Assembly: GCA_024640825.1 (NCBI GenBank)
Contig: JAHEEG010000018.1
Span: 1-37,432 of the forward strand
Direction of reading: 5' to 3'
Source of the DNA: Gammaproteobacteria bacterium
Lineage (GTDB): Bacteria > Pseudomonadota > Gammaproteobacteria > Pseudomonadales > Azotimanducaceae
DNA length: 37,432 nt
In this document: positions 1 through 7,615 of the stretch, in pieces
How positions within the stretch are numbered: the stretch's first letter is position 1
Layout of the letters: the number at the start of each line of letters is the position of its first letter
Notes under the pieces: generated by a model
Told to the model about the DNA's origin: nothing
Seen by the model: only the letters and a program-made list of their open reading frames with translations
The model's database searches: none
Translations under genes and position numbers: made by a program

Positions 1-1
1 A

Positions 2-160
2 ACCGGGCCGCTGAGCGACGAGGCGCTCCGGGCCCTGTGGCTGCGCCGGGTCGACACCCGGCCCCGGGATTTCCTGCAGATCCGCTTCGCCTATCAGCTG
101 GCAAGCGCCGAACGGGCGGAATTCATGACGGACGAAGCCCCGGGGGAAGCCCGTGAGTAA
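2..160 (+). CDS. C-terminus of a BatB-like VWA/TPR protein (5' partial)
   Basis: The reading frame is open from the left edge to a TAA at 158-160, giving about 52 residues. The piece LRRVDTRPRDFLQIRFAYQ resembles the C-terminal tail of the large VWA/TPR proteins that sit just before batD in gammaproteobacteria; those are membrane proteins with a von Willebrand A domain facing the periplasm and TPR repeats. Only the tail is visible, so neither domain can be checked, and the call rests on this short motif plus the position directly before batD. The stop overlaps the GTG start of batD by 8 bases (GTGAGTAA), which suggests translational coupling in one operon. Confidence 0.6.
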   Translation, partial: TGPLSDEALRALWLRRVDTRPRDFLQIRFAYQLASAERAEFMTDEAPGEARE

Positions 161-1505
161 GCCGTCCACTGCTCGCCGCCGGTGCGCGCTTTTCGTCCTG
201 TGTTTCATCGCTTTTCAGCACGGTCAAGCGGCGGCGGAGGTGAGCGGCGAGATCCGCTTGCAGTTTGCGGCCGAGCGGCCGGTGTGGGTGGGTCAGCAGG
301 TCACCCTGAACCTGGATCTTCTCACCACCGGCTTCAGCTTCGGCGATCAGCAGTTCCTGCTGCCCGAGGTGAGCGGCGGGTTTCTGCTGCAGACGGATAC
401 CACCACGCTAAAGCTCACCGAGCGTCGCGGCAGCGAGACCTGGCAGGTGCTGCGTTACCCCATCGCCTTCTTTCCCCAGCGCGCCGGCCGGCTGGAGGTG
501 CCCGCGTTTCGCGTCAGCTTCTCCGCCAGCGCGGGATTCGGTCAGGAGCCGCAGCGTTTCTCGGTGCTTACCGAGCCGGTGAGCCTCGACGTTACGCGCC
601 CGCCGGGGATTGAAGACGACGGGCTTCTGGTCACCAGCGCCGAATTCGATCTGCGGGCGACCTGGTCGCCCCGACTGATGCCCGAGGCCGATGATGAACC
701 GGCGACCGCTAGGCTCGGTGACGCCATCACCCTGAAAGTCACCCAGAGCGCGGCGGACATCTCCGGGATGGTGCTGCCTGGGTTGCCGGTGCACCGGGCC
801 CCCGGGCTGGCCGCCTACCCTCAAGCACCCAGGGTGGAAGACAAGGTCGCCCGTGGCACGCTGCGCGGCGCGCGGACGGACTCGGTAACCTGGGTGTTCG
901 AGCAGGCGGGACGCTACGACTTCCCCGAGATCCGCTATCGCTGGTTCGACCCCGCAAGCCGGCAGGTGAGGGAAAGCCTGGTGCCCGGGCTGGCGCTGAC
1001 TGTGGTCGCACCGCCGGGCGGTCCCGTTGGCGGCGCGGGTTCGCAGTCAGCGCGCTGGGCCCCGCTTAGCAGCTGGGGGTGGGTGATCCTGCTGGCTCTG
1101 CTTGCCGTCGTCGCCGGCGTATCCTGGCGTTATCTGGTGCCCCGGCTCATAGCATTTCTGCGGCACAGAAAGCGGCGCCTGGAAGCGGGCGAACCGGCCC
1201 TGTTCAAGACTGCGCTCCGCGCCTGCAGGCACCATGATGCCGCAGCCGCCTATACCGCGCTGTCGCGCTGGGCGCAGGAATTTGGAACTGCTGGCGCGTC
1301 GAAGAGCCTCATCGCCTTTGCCGCGGGGTATGATCCGGCTTTCCGCCAGAGCGTCGAGGCGCTGCAGCGGGCTTTGGTAGATGGCGTCGCCTGGGACGGT
1401 GGGCAGCTTGCGGACATGCTGCCCCGGGTCCGGCGACAGCTGGGCTCCAGGCACCCATCTGCGCCCGCGGTCGCCCTGGCCCCACTGAACCCGGGTAAGG
1501 CTTAA
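153..1505 (+). CDS. batD: BatD family protein (oxygen tolerance)
   Basis: The 450-residue product has an N-terminal signal peptide (cleavage likely near residue 28, after QAAA), a long beta-rich periplasmic region (about 30-300) with the usual BatD features such as EVPAFRVSFSA, one membrane helix at about 308-330 (WGWVILLALLAVVAGVSWRY), and a helical C-terminal cytoplasmic part. Bat proteins act with MoxR ATPases and VWA proteins in the envelope; their exact job is unsettled, though aerotolerance and stress roles are reported. The GTG start at 153 overlaps the upstream stop by 8 bases, and the next gene starts 5-11 bases after its TAA, so all three are probably co-transcribed. Family assignment is firm and function uncertain. 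Confidence 0.85.
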   Translation: MSKPSTARRRCALFVLCFIAFQHGQAAAEVSGEIRLQFAAERPVWVGQQVTLNLDLLTTGFSFGDQQFLLPEVSGGFLLQTDTTTLKLTERRGSETWQVLRYPIAFFPQRAGRLEVPAFRVSFSASAGFGQEPQRFSVLTEPVSLDVTRPPGIEDDGLLVTSAEFDLRATWSPRLMPEADDEPATARLGDAITLKVTQSAADISGMVLPGLPVHRAPGLAAYPQAPRVEDKVARGTLRGARTDSVTWVFEQAGRYDFPEIRYRWFDPASRQVRESLVPGLALTVVAPPGGPVGGAGSQSARWAPLSSWGWVILLALLAVVAGVSWRYLVPRLIAFLRHRKRRLEAGEPALFKTALRACRHHDAAAAYTALSRWAQEFGTAGASKSLIAFAAGYDPAFRQSVEALQRALVDGVAWDGGQLADMLPRVRRQLGSRHPSAPAVALAPLNPGKA

Positions 1506-1515
1506 CAGATTGAAG

Positions 1516-3777
1516 ATGCGTGTCCGGCTATCGGCCGTCTACCTCCTGACCGTCCTGCCGATGTTGGCCGTCGGGGCCGAATTCGTTGGCACCGAAGCCT
1601 GTATTGGCTGCCACACAGAACAGTTTCAGGCCTGGCAGGGATCGCATCACGACCTCGCCATGCAGCACGCGGATGCCGACAGCGTGCTGGGTGACTTCGC
1701 CGACGCGACCTTCACATACGGCAAGGTCACCAGCACGTTCTTTCGCCACGGAGACGGCTATTTCGTGCGCACCGACGGCGCCGACGGCAAGCTGGCAGAG
1801 TTCCAGATTCGCTATACGTTCGGGGTCAGCCCCCTGCAGCAGTACCTGATCGAGTTTCCCGATGGCCGTGTGCAGGCCCTCGGCATCGCCTGGGATACCC
1901 GCCCTGCGGCCGATGGCGGGCAGCGCTGGTTTCATCTCTATCCCGATGATCAGGTAGACCACGATGACGAGCTGCACTGGACGGGCCCGCAGCAGAACTG
2001 GAACTTCCAGTGCGCGGAATGTCATTCCACGAATCTCGAGAAAAACTACGATCCTGCCGCCAATCGGTTTGCGACCACCTGGACCGACATCAACGTAGGT
2101 TGCGAGGCCTGTCATGGTCCGGGCAGCGATCATCTGGCCTGGTCTGCCCTGGACGCGGCCAAGCGGGCTTCCGACCTGCGGAAGGGTTGGGCATTCAGCT
2201 TGCCCCGGTCGCGAGACACCGCCTGGCCTATCGACCCCGACAGCGGATCGCCGACGTCGAAACCCGGGCCTGCGGCTGGGGGCGAAATCGGCGTCTGCGC
2301 CGACTGCCATTCCCGGCGCGGCAGCCTTGAAAGCGCTTCGGAAAGCGACCCGCAATTTCTGAATCATCACATGCCGGCACTGCTCACTGAGGGTCTGTAT
2401 CACGCCGACGGGCAGATTCAGGACGAGGTATTCGTCTGGGGCTCTTTCACCCAGAGCCGTATGCACCAGGCGGGCGTCACCTGCAGCAACTGCCACGACC
2501 CACACAGCCAGCGCCTCTACGCGCCCGGTGACGCGATCTGTGCTCAGTGCCATCTGCCGGCGAAATTCGCCACGGAGGCACATCACCACCACCCGGCAGG
2601 CAGCGCGGGCGCCAGCTGCATCGATTGCCACATGCCGGAAACCGTCTACATGGTGGTGGACCCCCGGCGCGATCACAGCATCCGCATTCCCCGGCCGGAT
2701 CTGTCCGTTGCCCTGGACACGCCTAACGCCTGCAACCGCTGTCATTCCGACCGCAGCGCCGTGTGGGCCGCTGAACAAACAGCCCGCTGGTATCCGGATG
2801 GCAAGCCAGGACAGCAGACCTGGACAGCGGCGTTCGCCGCCGCTCGTGCGGGGAATCCTGCGGCGGAGGCGCAGCTGGTGGCGGTGTTGCAGGACAAAGA
2901 TGCCCCTGATATCGCACGGGCTACTGCGCTCCTGGAGCTGCGGGTGTTTCTGAGCCCCGCCTCCGGCGACGCGCTGCAGAAGGCGATGAGCGATCCGAGC
3001 CCGCTGGTTCGTATTGCAGGCCTGCGAGCGCTGGAGGTGCTGCCACCGGAGCAGCGCTTCCCGTTCGCCGGCCCGCTGCTGGACGATCCGCTTCTCGCGG
3101 TGCGGGTAGAAACGGGTCGGGTGCTGGCGGCGGTACCGGAAGCGTCGCTGTCTGTGGGCGAGCGTACCAAGCTGCGGCGAGCCGTCGCCGCGTACATCAG
3201 GAGCCAGCAGTACCACGCTGACCGGGCCGATGCTCGAACCAACCTGGGTAATCTGTTCTTACAACGCGGCGACCTGGTCCGTGCCGAAGCGGAGTTCCGC
3301 AAGGCCATCAAGCTGGAACCCGCATTTGCGCCCGCCTACGCCAACCTTTCGGACCTGTACCGCGTTCGCGGTATGGATGAGATGGCGGAAAAAGTTCTGC
3401 TGGAGGGCATTGCGCTTCAGCCCCAAGCCGCTGCGCCACACCATGCCCTGGGGCTGCTGCGAATCCGCGGCGGCGACAGCGAGGCTGCGCTTTCTGCGCT
3501 TGCGGAGGCGGTGCGCCTGAGCCCGGACGATGCTCGCTTTGCCTATGTATACGGTATCGCGCTGAACTCTGCCGGCAACCCGGACCGATCGCTGGAGGTG
3601 CTGGAAAGCGCGCTGGCGATTCACCCTTACGATCGCGACATTCTTCTCGCCCTGGTCACCATAAACCGCGATCGGGGTGATCGTGAAGCCGCTCGCCGGT
3701 ACGTTCAGCGGATGATCGAAATCCGCCCGGAGGATCAGCAGGCGCGTCAGCTGGCGGCCTCGTTGCAGGGAAGGTAA
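1516..3777 (+). CDS. Octaheme cytochrome c with HEAT and TPR C-terminal repeats
   Basis: A signal peptide is followed by eight CXXCH haem-binding motifs. Numbered from a possible TTG start at 1510, their first cysteines are C31, C168, C198, C263, C325, C344, C370 and C408. Further histidines, including a HHHH run near residue 356, could act as distal ligands. After the last haem come HEAT-like helices (about 465-570, e.g. SPLVRIAGLRALEVLP) and about five TPR units (about 573-750). The haem part resembles the cytochrome c554 / multihaem nitrite reductase superfamily, so periplasmic electron transfer or reduction of a small nitrogen or sulfur compound is possible, but no substrate can be read from the sequence. 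ATG 1516 is the conventional start; TTG 1510 adds two residues. It follows batD almost directly, so may be functionally linked to the Bat operon. Confidence 0.85.
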   Translation: MRVRLSAVYLLTVLPMLAVGAEFVGTEACIGCHTEQFQAWQGSHHDLAMQHADADSVLGDFADATFTYGKVTSTFFRHGDGYFVRTDGADGKLAEFQIRYTFGVSPLQQYLIEFPDGRVQALGIAWDTRPAADGGQRWFHLYPDDQVDHDDELHWTGPQQNWNFQCAECHSTNLEKNYDPAANRFATTWTDINVGCEACHGPGSDHLAWSALDAAKRASDLRKGWAFSLPRSRDTAWPIDPDSGSPTSKPGPAAGGEIGVCADCHSRRGSLESASESDPQFLNHHMPALLTEGLYHADGQIQDEVFVWGSFTQSRMHQAGVTCSNCHDPHSQRLYAPGDAICAQCHLPAKFATEAHHHHPAGSAGASCIDCHMPETVYMVVDPRRDHSIRIPRPDLSVALDTPNACNRCHSDRSAVWAAEQTARWYPDGKPGQQTWTAAFAAARAGNPAAEAQLVAVLQDKDAPDIARATALLELRVFLSPASGDALQKAMSDPSPLVRIAGLRALEVLPPEQRFPFAGPLLDDPLLAVRVETGRVLAAVPEASLSVGERTKLRRAVAAYIRSQQYHADRADARTNLGNLFLQRGDLVRAEAEFRKAIKLEPAFAPAYANLSDLYRVRGMDEMAEKVLLEGIALQPQAAAPHHALGLLRIRGGDSEAALSALAEAVRLSPDDARFAYVYGIALNSAGNPDRSLEVLESALAIHPYDRDILLALVTINRDRGDREAARRYVQRMIEIRPEDQQARQLAASLQGR

Positions 3778-3796
3778 GCGGATCCCTGGAGGAGGA

Positions 3797-3955
3797 ATTC
3801 AGATCCACGGCCGGCAAGTCTTCGTCGGCGCAAGCGTCGGCACTGGACTGGATTCTGACGACGACTACGGCGTTTCCGCGTTCGTCAACAATGCGACCGC
3901 CATGTATCTGGTGAAGCAGGCGAGGCGGAGACCGCATCGATTTTTCAGCGGCTAA
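3797..3955 (+). pseudogene. Decayed C-terminal fragment of a GGDEF (diguanylate cyclase) domain
   Basis: Reading from 3797 to the TAA at 3953-3955 gives about 52 residues that line up with the last third of GGDEF domains: GRQVFVGASVG matches the usual GR-V-VxASIG strand, SDDDYG the acidic turn, NNATAMYLVKQARRR the NADxAMYxAKxxGRN helix, and HRFFSG the closing YxFF strand. The GG(D/E)EF active site and everything before it are absent, and no ATG/GTG/TTG start sits at a useful distance, although GGAGGAGGA lies just upstream at 3788-3796. Upstream, the frame runs out of phase into the cytochrome gene. I read this as a relic left by deletion or recombination, not a working gene. Confidence 0.6.
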
Positions 3956-3974
3956 ATGAACTCGCGCAACGAAC

Positions 3975-4004
3975 GCCGCAAGGCTGTGGGAGCCAGCCTG
4001 CGGC
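3975..4004. terminator. Hairpin between the GGDEF relic and ppk2, possible terminator
   Basis: GCCGCAAGGCT at 3975-3985 pairs with AGCCTGCGGC at 3995-4004 (one bulged A), with a nine-base loop. It lies six bases beyond the ppk2 stop and could end that minus-strand transcript. There is no clear T-run on either side, so an intrinsic terminator is only possible. Confidence 0.35.
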
Positions 4005-4009
4005 CTGCT

Positions 4010-5002
4010 CTAGTCGATGCTCTTGTTGGAGCGATGGTAGCGGGTCACGATATCCGGGTCCGGCATAAGACTGGTTTTTGACTCGCTTTTGCCCGGAAAA
4101 TCCAGCATGGACAGAACGTAACGCATACTTTCCAGCCGAGCCTTTTTCTTATCGTTGGCCTTGACCAGGATCCACGGGCTGTACGATGTGTGGGTCTTGC
4201 TGAACATTTCTTCTTTGTATCGGGTGTACAGATCCCAGTTCTCCTGGGCCTTGTCATCTACCGGGCTGATTTTCCACTGCTTCAGCGGGTCGTCACGTCG
4301 CGCTTCGAAGCGTTCGCTCTGTATTTCCTTGGAGATAGAGAACCAGAACTTCACCAGCTCGATATTGTCCTCGTAGAGCATGTGCTCGAATTCCGGCACC
4401 TGCTGCATGAAGATCCGGTACTGCTGTTGCGTGCAGAACCCCATCACTGGCTCTACCACCGCGCGGTTGTACCAGCTGCGGTCGAAAAAGACGATTTCAC
4501 CCGGGTCGGGCAGATGTTGCGTGTAGCGCTGGAAGTACCACTGGCCCTTCTGGACTTCGGTCGGTTTAGGCAGGGCGACCACCCGGGCGCTGCGTGGATT
4601 CAGATGCTCGATGAACCGACGGATGGAACCGCCCTTGCCCGCTGCGTCACGCCCTTCGAAGATGATGGCAACCCGCCTGCCTTCCAGCTGAACGGCTCGC
4701 TGCAGCTTCACAAGCTGTATCTGCAGCTTCTCCAGTTCCTGCTCGTAGCGAAGCTTGACCAGCGCTTTCTCGACGTTGACGTTTTTGGTACTCAGCAGCT
4801 GAAACAACCCCTTTCTGGAGTTGACGGCGGCCAGCTCGTCCGGGGTCAGATGCACGTTCTTTTTCAGCGTCTTGCCCAGCAGCTTCTCTTCCTGGGTCAG
4901 CGCGTTGCCTGATCTCGGTTTGCCCTCTGTCGAATCGTCCCAGGTTGACGTGTCGTCGTTATGATTGTCGGGGACTGTTTCGAATGGTTCCGTAGTCGTC
5001 AT
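4010..5002 (-). CDS. ppk2: Polyphosphate kinase 2 (PPK2)
   Basis: PPK2 enzymes transfer phosphate between polyphosphate and nucleotides in the cytosol, usually favouring NDP or NMP phosphorylation. The 330-residue product has the Walker A loop GRDAAGKGG (about 117-125), the Walker B segment VFFDRSWYNR (about 171-180) and the family motif around FSISKEIQSERF. About 85 charged, poorly conserved residues precede the catalytic core. ATG at 5000-5002 (MTTTEPFETV) was chosen; the frame stays open to 5122, but the extra 40 residues look like untranslated leader and overlap a good -10 element. The class (I, II or III) cannot be fixed by eye. Downstream of fisR on the same strand, but it probably has its own promoter. 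Confidence 0.93.
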   Translation of the reverse strand: MTTTEPFETVPDNHNDDTSTWDDSTEGKPRSGNALTQEEKLLGKTLKKNVHLTPDELAAVNSRKGLFQLLSTKNVNVEKALVKLRYEQELEKLQIQLVKLQRAVQLEGRRVAIIFEGRDAAGKGGSIRRFIEHLNPRSARVVALPKPTEVQKGQWYFQRYTQHLPDPGEIVFFDRSWYNRAVVEPVMGFCTQQQYRIFMQQVPEFEHMLYEDNIELVKFWFSISKEIQSERFEARRDDPLKQWKISPVDDKAQENWDLYTRYKEEMFSKTHTSYSPWILVKANDKKKARLESMRYVLSMLDFPGKSESKTSLMPDPDIVTRYHRSNKSID

Positions 5003-5046
5003 TTGGTTTTGCCCGTCGGAAAGGTGTTGCGGAGACCTTTGATAGA

Positions 5047-5060
5047 TAATCGTTAGATTA
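5047..5060. repeat. Small dyad TAATC-GTTA-GATTA in the ppk2 leader
   Basis: A perfect 5-bp inverted repeat with a 4-base spacer, about 45 bases before the ppk2 start. It lies between the hairpin at 5071-5094 and the gene, inside the predicted 5' untranslated region. It may bind a regulator or be chance; nothing links it to a known factor. Confidence 0.3.
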
Positions 5061-5070
5061 ACGCGGGGTC

Positions 5071-5094
5071 GAAATCCGGTCGTAGACGGATTTC
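5071..5094. other. Perfect 8-bp stem-loop in the fisR-ppk2 gap
   Basis: GAAATCCG (5071-5078) and CGGATTTC (5087-5094) are exact reverse complements around an 8-base loop. On the minus strand it lies after the fisR stop and inside the likely ppk2 leader. It could be a terminator for fisR without a T-run, or a leader structure controlling ppk2. Confidence 0.5.
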
Positions 5095-5097
5095 CCC

Positions 5098-5122
5098 TAT
5101 AGACAAGAAAGATTATAGACAA
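5098..5122 (-). promoter_or_regulatory. Candidate ppk2 promoter with a 9-bp direct repeat
   Basis: On the minus strand the nonamer TTGTCTATA occurs twice, 16 bases apart start to start (+ strand 5114-5122 and 5098-5106). The first copy runs into TATAAT (+ strand 5112-5117), a perfect -10 hexamer, which would start transcription near 5105 and give a leader of about 100 bases. No good -35 sits 16-18 bases before it. The repeat may therefore be an activator or repressor site overlapping the promoter. Confidence 0.4.
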
Positions 5123-5151
5123 CGCCGGGCCAACTCGGGTTTGGGGTGCGG

Positions 5152-6465
5152 TTATTCGGCTTTGAGAGTGGCCAGCTTCCGATAGAGCGCCCGCTCGCTG
5201 ATACCGAGCACTTCCGCCAGACTTTTCCTGTCCCCTTGATGGATCGCCAGGGCTCGCCGCAGATAGGCCGCTTCTGCTTCTGCCAGCGGTACCAGGCCGG
5301 CGTCACCGACGGGCGGCTGGGTGGTTGCGCCAGACGTGCTCGTGCGAACCCGTTGTGGCAGATGCACTTCGCGGATCACGCCGTCGTCGGCCAGCAGCAC
5401 CGCCCGCTCCACCAGGTTGCGCAACTCCCGAACGTTTCCCGGGAAGCGGTAACGGGAAAGCGCCGCCAGCGCCTCGGTGGAGAAACGCACCCGGCCGCCC
5501 ATGGACAGTCGTGCCAGCATGCTCTGGATCAGCGGCTCCAGGTCCTCGCGCCGTTCGCGCAGCGGCGGCAGGTCGACATCGAAAACGTTCAGCCGATAAT
5601 AGAGATCTTCGCGAAACTCTCCCGCGGCCACCATGGCAGTAAGGTCCCGGTGGGTAGCGCAGACCAGGCGAAAGTCGGCGTCGTGCCAGACGGTGCTGCC
5701 AACCCGCCGGAATCGACGGGTTTCCAGCAGCCGCAGCAGCTTGACCTGTTCCGACAGTGGAATGTCTCCCACTTCATCGAGAAACAGCGTACCGCCCTGA
5801 GCGGCTTCCACCAGCCCGGGTTTATCGGCGGCCGCCCCGGTGAACGCCCCCTTTATGTAGCCGAACAGCTCGCTTTCGAAAAGCGCATCCGGCAGACCGG
5901 TGCACTCCAGGGGCACGAAGGGGCCAGCGGCCCGTTTCGACAGCCGATGGACGGTTTCAGCCAGCAGCTCTTTGCCGGTCCCCGACTCGCCGAGCAGCAG
6001 CACCGTTGCGTCGCTGGGTGCGACCCGCTGGACGAGCGCCAGGGCTTTCTGAAAAGCTGGGGAGCGCCCTACCAGCCCTTCACCCCTGGCGTTTGCGCTG
6101 GCGACGGAAGACGGCCGCATGATCTCGATGAAGTACAGGATCTCGTCGCTGTCAGGGTGCTTTACCGGCCACATCTCCACATTTACGTATTCCTCGCCCC
6201 GGGGCGTGTGGTGGATGTGCAGCACCTGACTGTTGTCACCGGTTTCCAGGCTCTGTTTCAGTGGGCAGGACTCCCCGGCCAGATCGCAGGGTACGGAGTA
6301 GCGATGCGAGACCTGATAGCAGTGGCGCTTGCGCAGACTGCCCGCGTGGCCATAGACGGCCTGATAAGCGCGGTTGGCAGCCAGGATCTGGTAGTCGCGG
6401 CTCAGCACAATGGCGGGATCCTTGAGGCAGTTGAGAATGGCTGCCGCGTCCTGGCTGATTTCCAT
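5152..6465 (-). CDS. fisR: FisR-like sigma-54-dependent activator (persulfide sensor)
   Basis: A 437-residue bacterial enhancer-binding protein. The PAS-like sensor domain (1-118) carries C49, C60 and C67. These spacings (11 and 7) equal those of C53/C64/C71, the cysteines I recall as the persulfide sensors of Cupriavidus FisR. The AAA+ domain follows, with Walker A GESGTGKE (159-166), the sigma-54 contact loop GAFTGA (206-211) and Walker [11 protein letters not shown] Fis-type helix-turn-helix ends the protein (about 390-437, [18 protein letters not shown]). It is divergent from a persulfide dioxygenase operon behind a sigma-54 promoter, exactly the FisR context. ATG at 6463-6465 is preceded by AAAGAGG. 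Family membership is certain; the FisR call is strong from cysteine spacing plus context. Confidence 0.9.
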   Translation of the reverse strand: MEISQDAAAILNCLKDPAIVLSRDYQILAANRAYQAVYGHAGSLRKRHCYQVSHRYSVPCDLAGESCPLKQSLETGDNSQVLHIHHTPRGEEYVNVEMWPVKHPDSDEILYFIEIMRPSSVASANARGEGLVGRSPAFQKALALVQRVAPSDATVLLLGESGTGKELLAETVHRLSKRAAGPFVPLECTGLPDALFESELFGYIKGAFTGAAADKPGLVEAAQGGTLFLDEVGDIPLSEQVKLLRLLETRRFRRVGSTVWHDADFRLVCATHRDLTAMVAAGEFREDLYYRLNVFDVDLPPLRERREDLEPLIQSMLARLSMGGRVRFSTEALAALSRYRFPGNVRELRNLVERAVLLADDGVIREVHLPQRVRTSTSGATTQPPVGDAGLVPLAEAEAAYLRRALAIHQGDRKSLAEVLGISERALYRKLATLKAE

Positions 6466-6483
6466 AGGTCTGTGCCTCTTTCT

Positions 6484-6505
6484 GCCAAAAATGTCAGTGT
6501 TTGGC
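6484..6505. promoter_or_regulatory. Candidate FisR binding dyad (upstream activating sequence)
   Basis: GCCAAA (6484-6489) and TTTGGC (6500-6505) form an exact inverted repeat with a 10-base spacer. The dyad lies about 90 bases before the -24 element, the usual place for an enhancer-binding protein, and next to the fisR start, so it could also mediate autoregulation. Assignment to FisR is inference; a weaker dyad GTCT-N8-AGAC lies at 6516-6531. Confidence 0.4.
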
Positions 6506-6561
6506 GCGAGTATATGTCTTAGCTGGCAGACGGCAACAGCGACGGGCCCAGAGATTCATCC

Positions 6562-6574
6562 TAACGTACTGATT
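6562..6574 (-). promoter_or_regulatory. IHF binding site
   Basis: The minus strand reads AATCAGTACGTTA, an exact match to the IHF consensus WATCARNNNNTTR, next to a T-rich stretch (6571-6578). It stands between the candidate activator dyad and the -24/-12 promoter, where IHF bends DNA to bring a sigma-54 activator to the polymerase. Confidence 0.55.
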
Positions 6575-6591
6575 TTTTGCGGTTTGAGCTA

Positions 6592-6608
6592 TTGGCACGG
6601 TTTAAGCA
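6592..6608 (+). promoter_or_regulatory. Sigma-54 (-24/-12) promoter of the sulfide-oxidation operon
   Basis: TTGGCACGGTTTAAGCA fits the sigma-54 consensus TTGGCACG-N4-TTGCA with only the TT before GC changed to AA. The invariant GG (6594-6595) and GC (6606-6607) are 12 bases apart as required. Transcription should start near 6619, about 45 bases before the dioxygenase start codon. The divergent gene encodes a sigma-54 activator, which supports the call. Confidence 0.8.
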
Positions 6609-6663
6609 TTGAAAATGGTTATAACCTTAGGTCTAATTGGAATATGTGGGTCGGGAGGCGCCA

Positions 6664-7542
6664 GTGAAGAAGCAGGACATGAAACCGGAAGTTGAAGCGT
6701 TTTTCGATGAAGCGACCTACACCTACAGCTACGTGGTTGCAGATCCGCAGTCCAATGCTGCCGCCATCATCGACTCCGTGCTCGATTACGACCCTGCTTC
6801 CGGGCGCACGGTCACAGAGTCCGCCGACCGCATTGTAGATTTCGTGCTCAAGCAGGGCCTGGATGTGGCCTGGATTCTGGAGACCCATGTCCACGCTGAT
6901 CATCTTTCGGGCGCCAGCTACCTCAAGCAGCGCCTTGGCGGGCAGATGGCGCTCGGCAGCCGGGTGAGTGACGTGCAGTCGGTGTTCGGTGATCTGTTCA
7001 ATGCAGAGCCCGAATTCGCTCGGGACGGCAGCCAGTTTGATCATCTGTTTCAGGACGGAGAGGTTTTCCGGGTGGGGAACCTCGAATGCACGGTCTGGCA
7101 TACGCCGGGTCATACGCCAGCATGCGTCACCTACGTTTTCGAAGGCATCGCCTTCGTGGGCGACACTCTGTTCATGCCCGACTACGGTACCGCCCGGACG
7201 GATTTTCCCGGCGGCGATGCCCACACCCTTTACCGTTCGATTCGGCGGATTCTCTCTCTCCCCGAGCAGACGGTGCTGTACCTGTGCCATGACTACCAGA
7301 CGGAATCCCGTGACGCTTACTGCTGTCGCACGACGGTGGCCGATGAGCGGAAATCCAACATCCACATCCGTGACCGCGTATCCGAAGAGGAATTCGTGAC
7401 CTTGCGTCAGACGCGGGACAAGGCCCTGGCTGCGCCCAGACTGTTGCTGCCCTCCGTGCAGTTCAACATGCGCGGCGCAGCGTTCGCGCCGCCGGAAGAG
7501 AACGGCATGCAGTATCTGAAAATTCCCGTGCGGGCTGCCTGA
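6664..7542 (+). CDS. pdo: Persulfide dioxygenase (ETHE1-like metallo-beta-lactamase fold)
   Basis: This mononuclear iron enzyme would oxidise glutathione persulfide with O2 to sulfite in the cytoplasm. The 292-residue product shows the THVHADHLSG motif (H75, H77, D79, H80), GHTP with H150, and GDTLF with D167; by family knowledge the iron ligands correspond to H75, H150 and D167. GTG 6664 was chosen because GGGAGG at 6653-6658 sits 5 bases before it; a TTG at 6637 in the same frame would be closer to the predicted transcript start and has no such site. It is the first gene behind the sigma-54 promoter and precedes TauE/SafE and SQR, matching known pdo-sqr operons. Confidence 0.92.
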   Translation: MKKQDMKPEVEAFFDEATYTYSYVVADPQSNAAAIIDSVLDYDPASGRTVTESADRIVDFVLKQGLDVAWILETHVHADHLSGASYLKQRLGGQMALGSRVSDVQSVFGDLFNAEPEFARDGSQFDHLFQDGEVFRVGNLECTVWHTPGHTPACVTYVFEGIAFVGDTLFMPDYGTARTDFPGGDAHTLYRSIRRILSLPEQTVLYLCHDYQTESRDAYCCRTTVADERKSNIHIRDRVSEEEFVTLRQTRDKALAAPRLLLPSVQFNMRGAAFAPPEENGMQYLKIPVRAA

Positions 7543-7615
7543 GGCTTCACCAGAGCAGCGCGCGGGCAGCGGTAGGAAACATGACGCTTAACACAATAAA
7601 CAGGGAGAAAGCTTG

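Noticed and set aside
1528-3216. 562-residue open frame on the minus strand
   Set aside because: It is antisense to the haem region of the cytochrome gene, with no recognisable domain; GC-rich codon bias keeps the shadow frame open.
3780-3800. BamHI-like and EcoRI-like sites around GGAGGAGG, resembling an expression-vector leader
   Set aside because: No start codon or insert follows, and the frame downstream reads as a GGDEF relic; the resemblance is chance.
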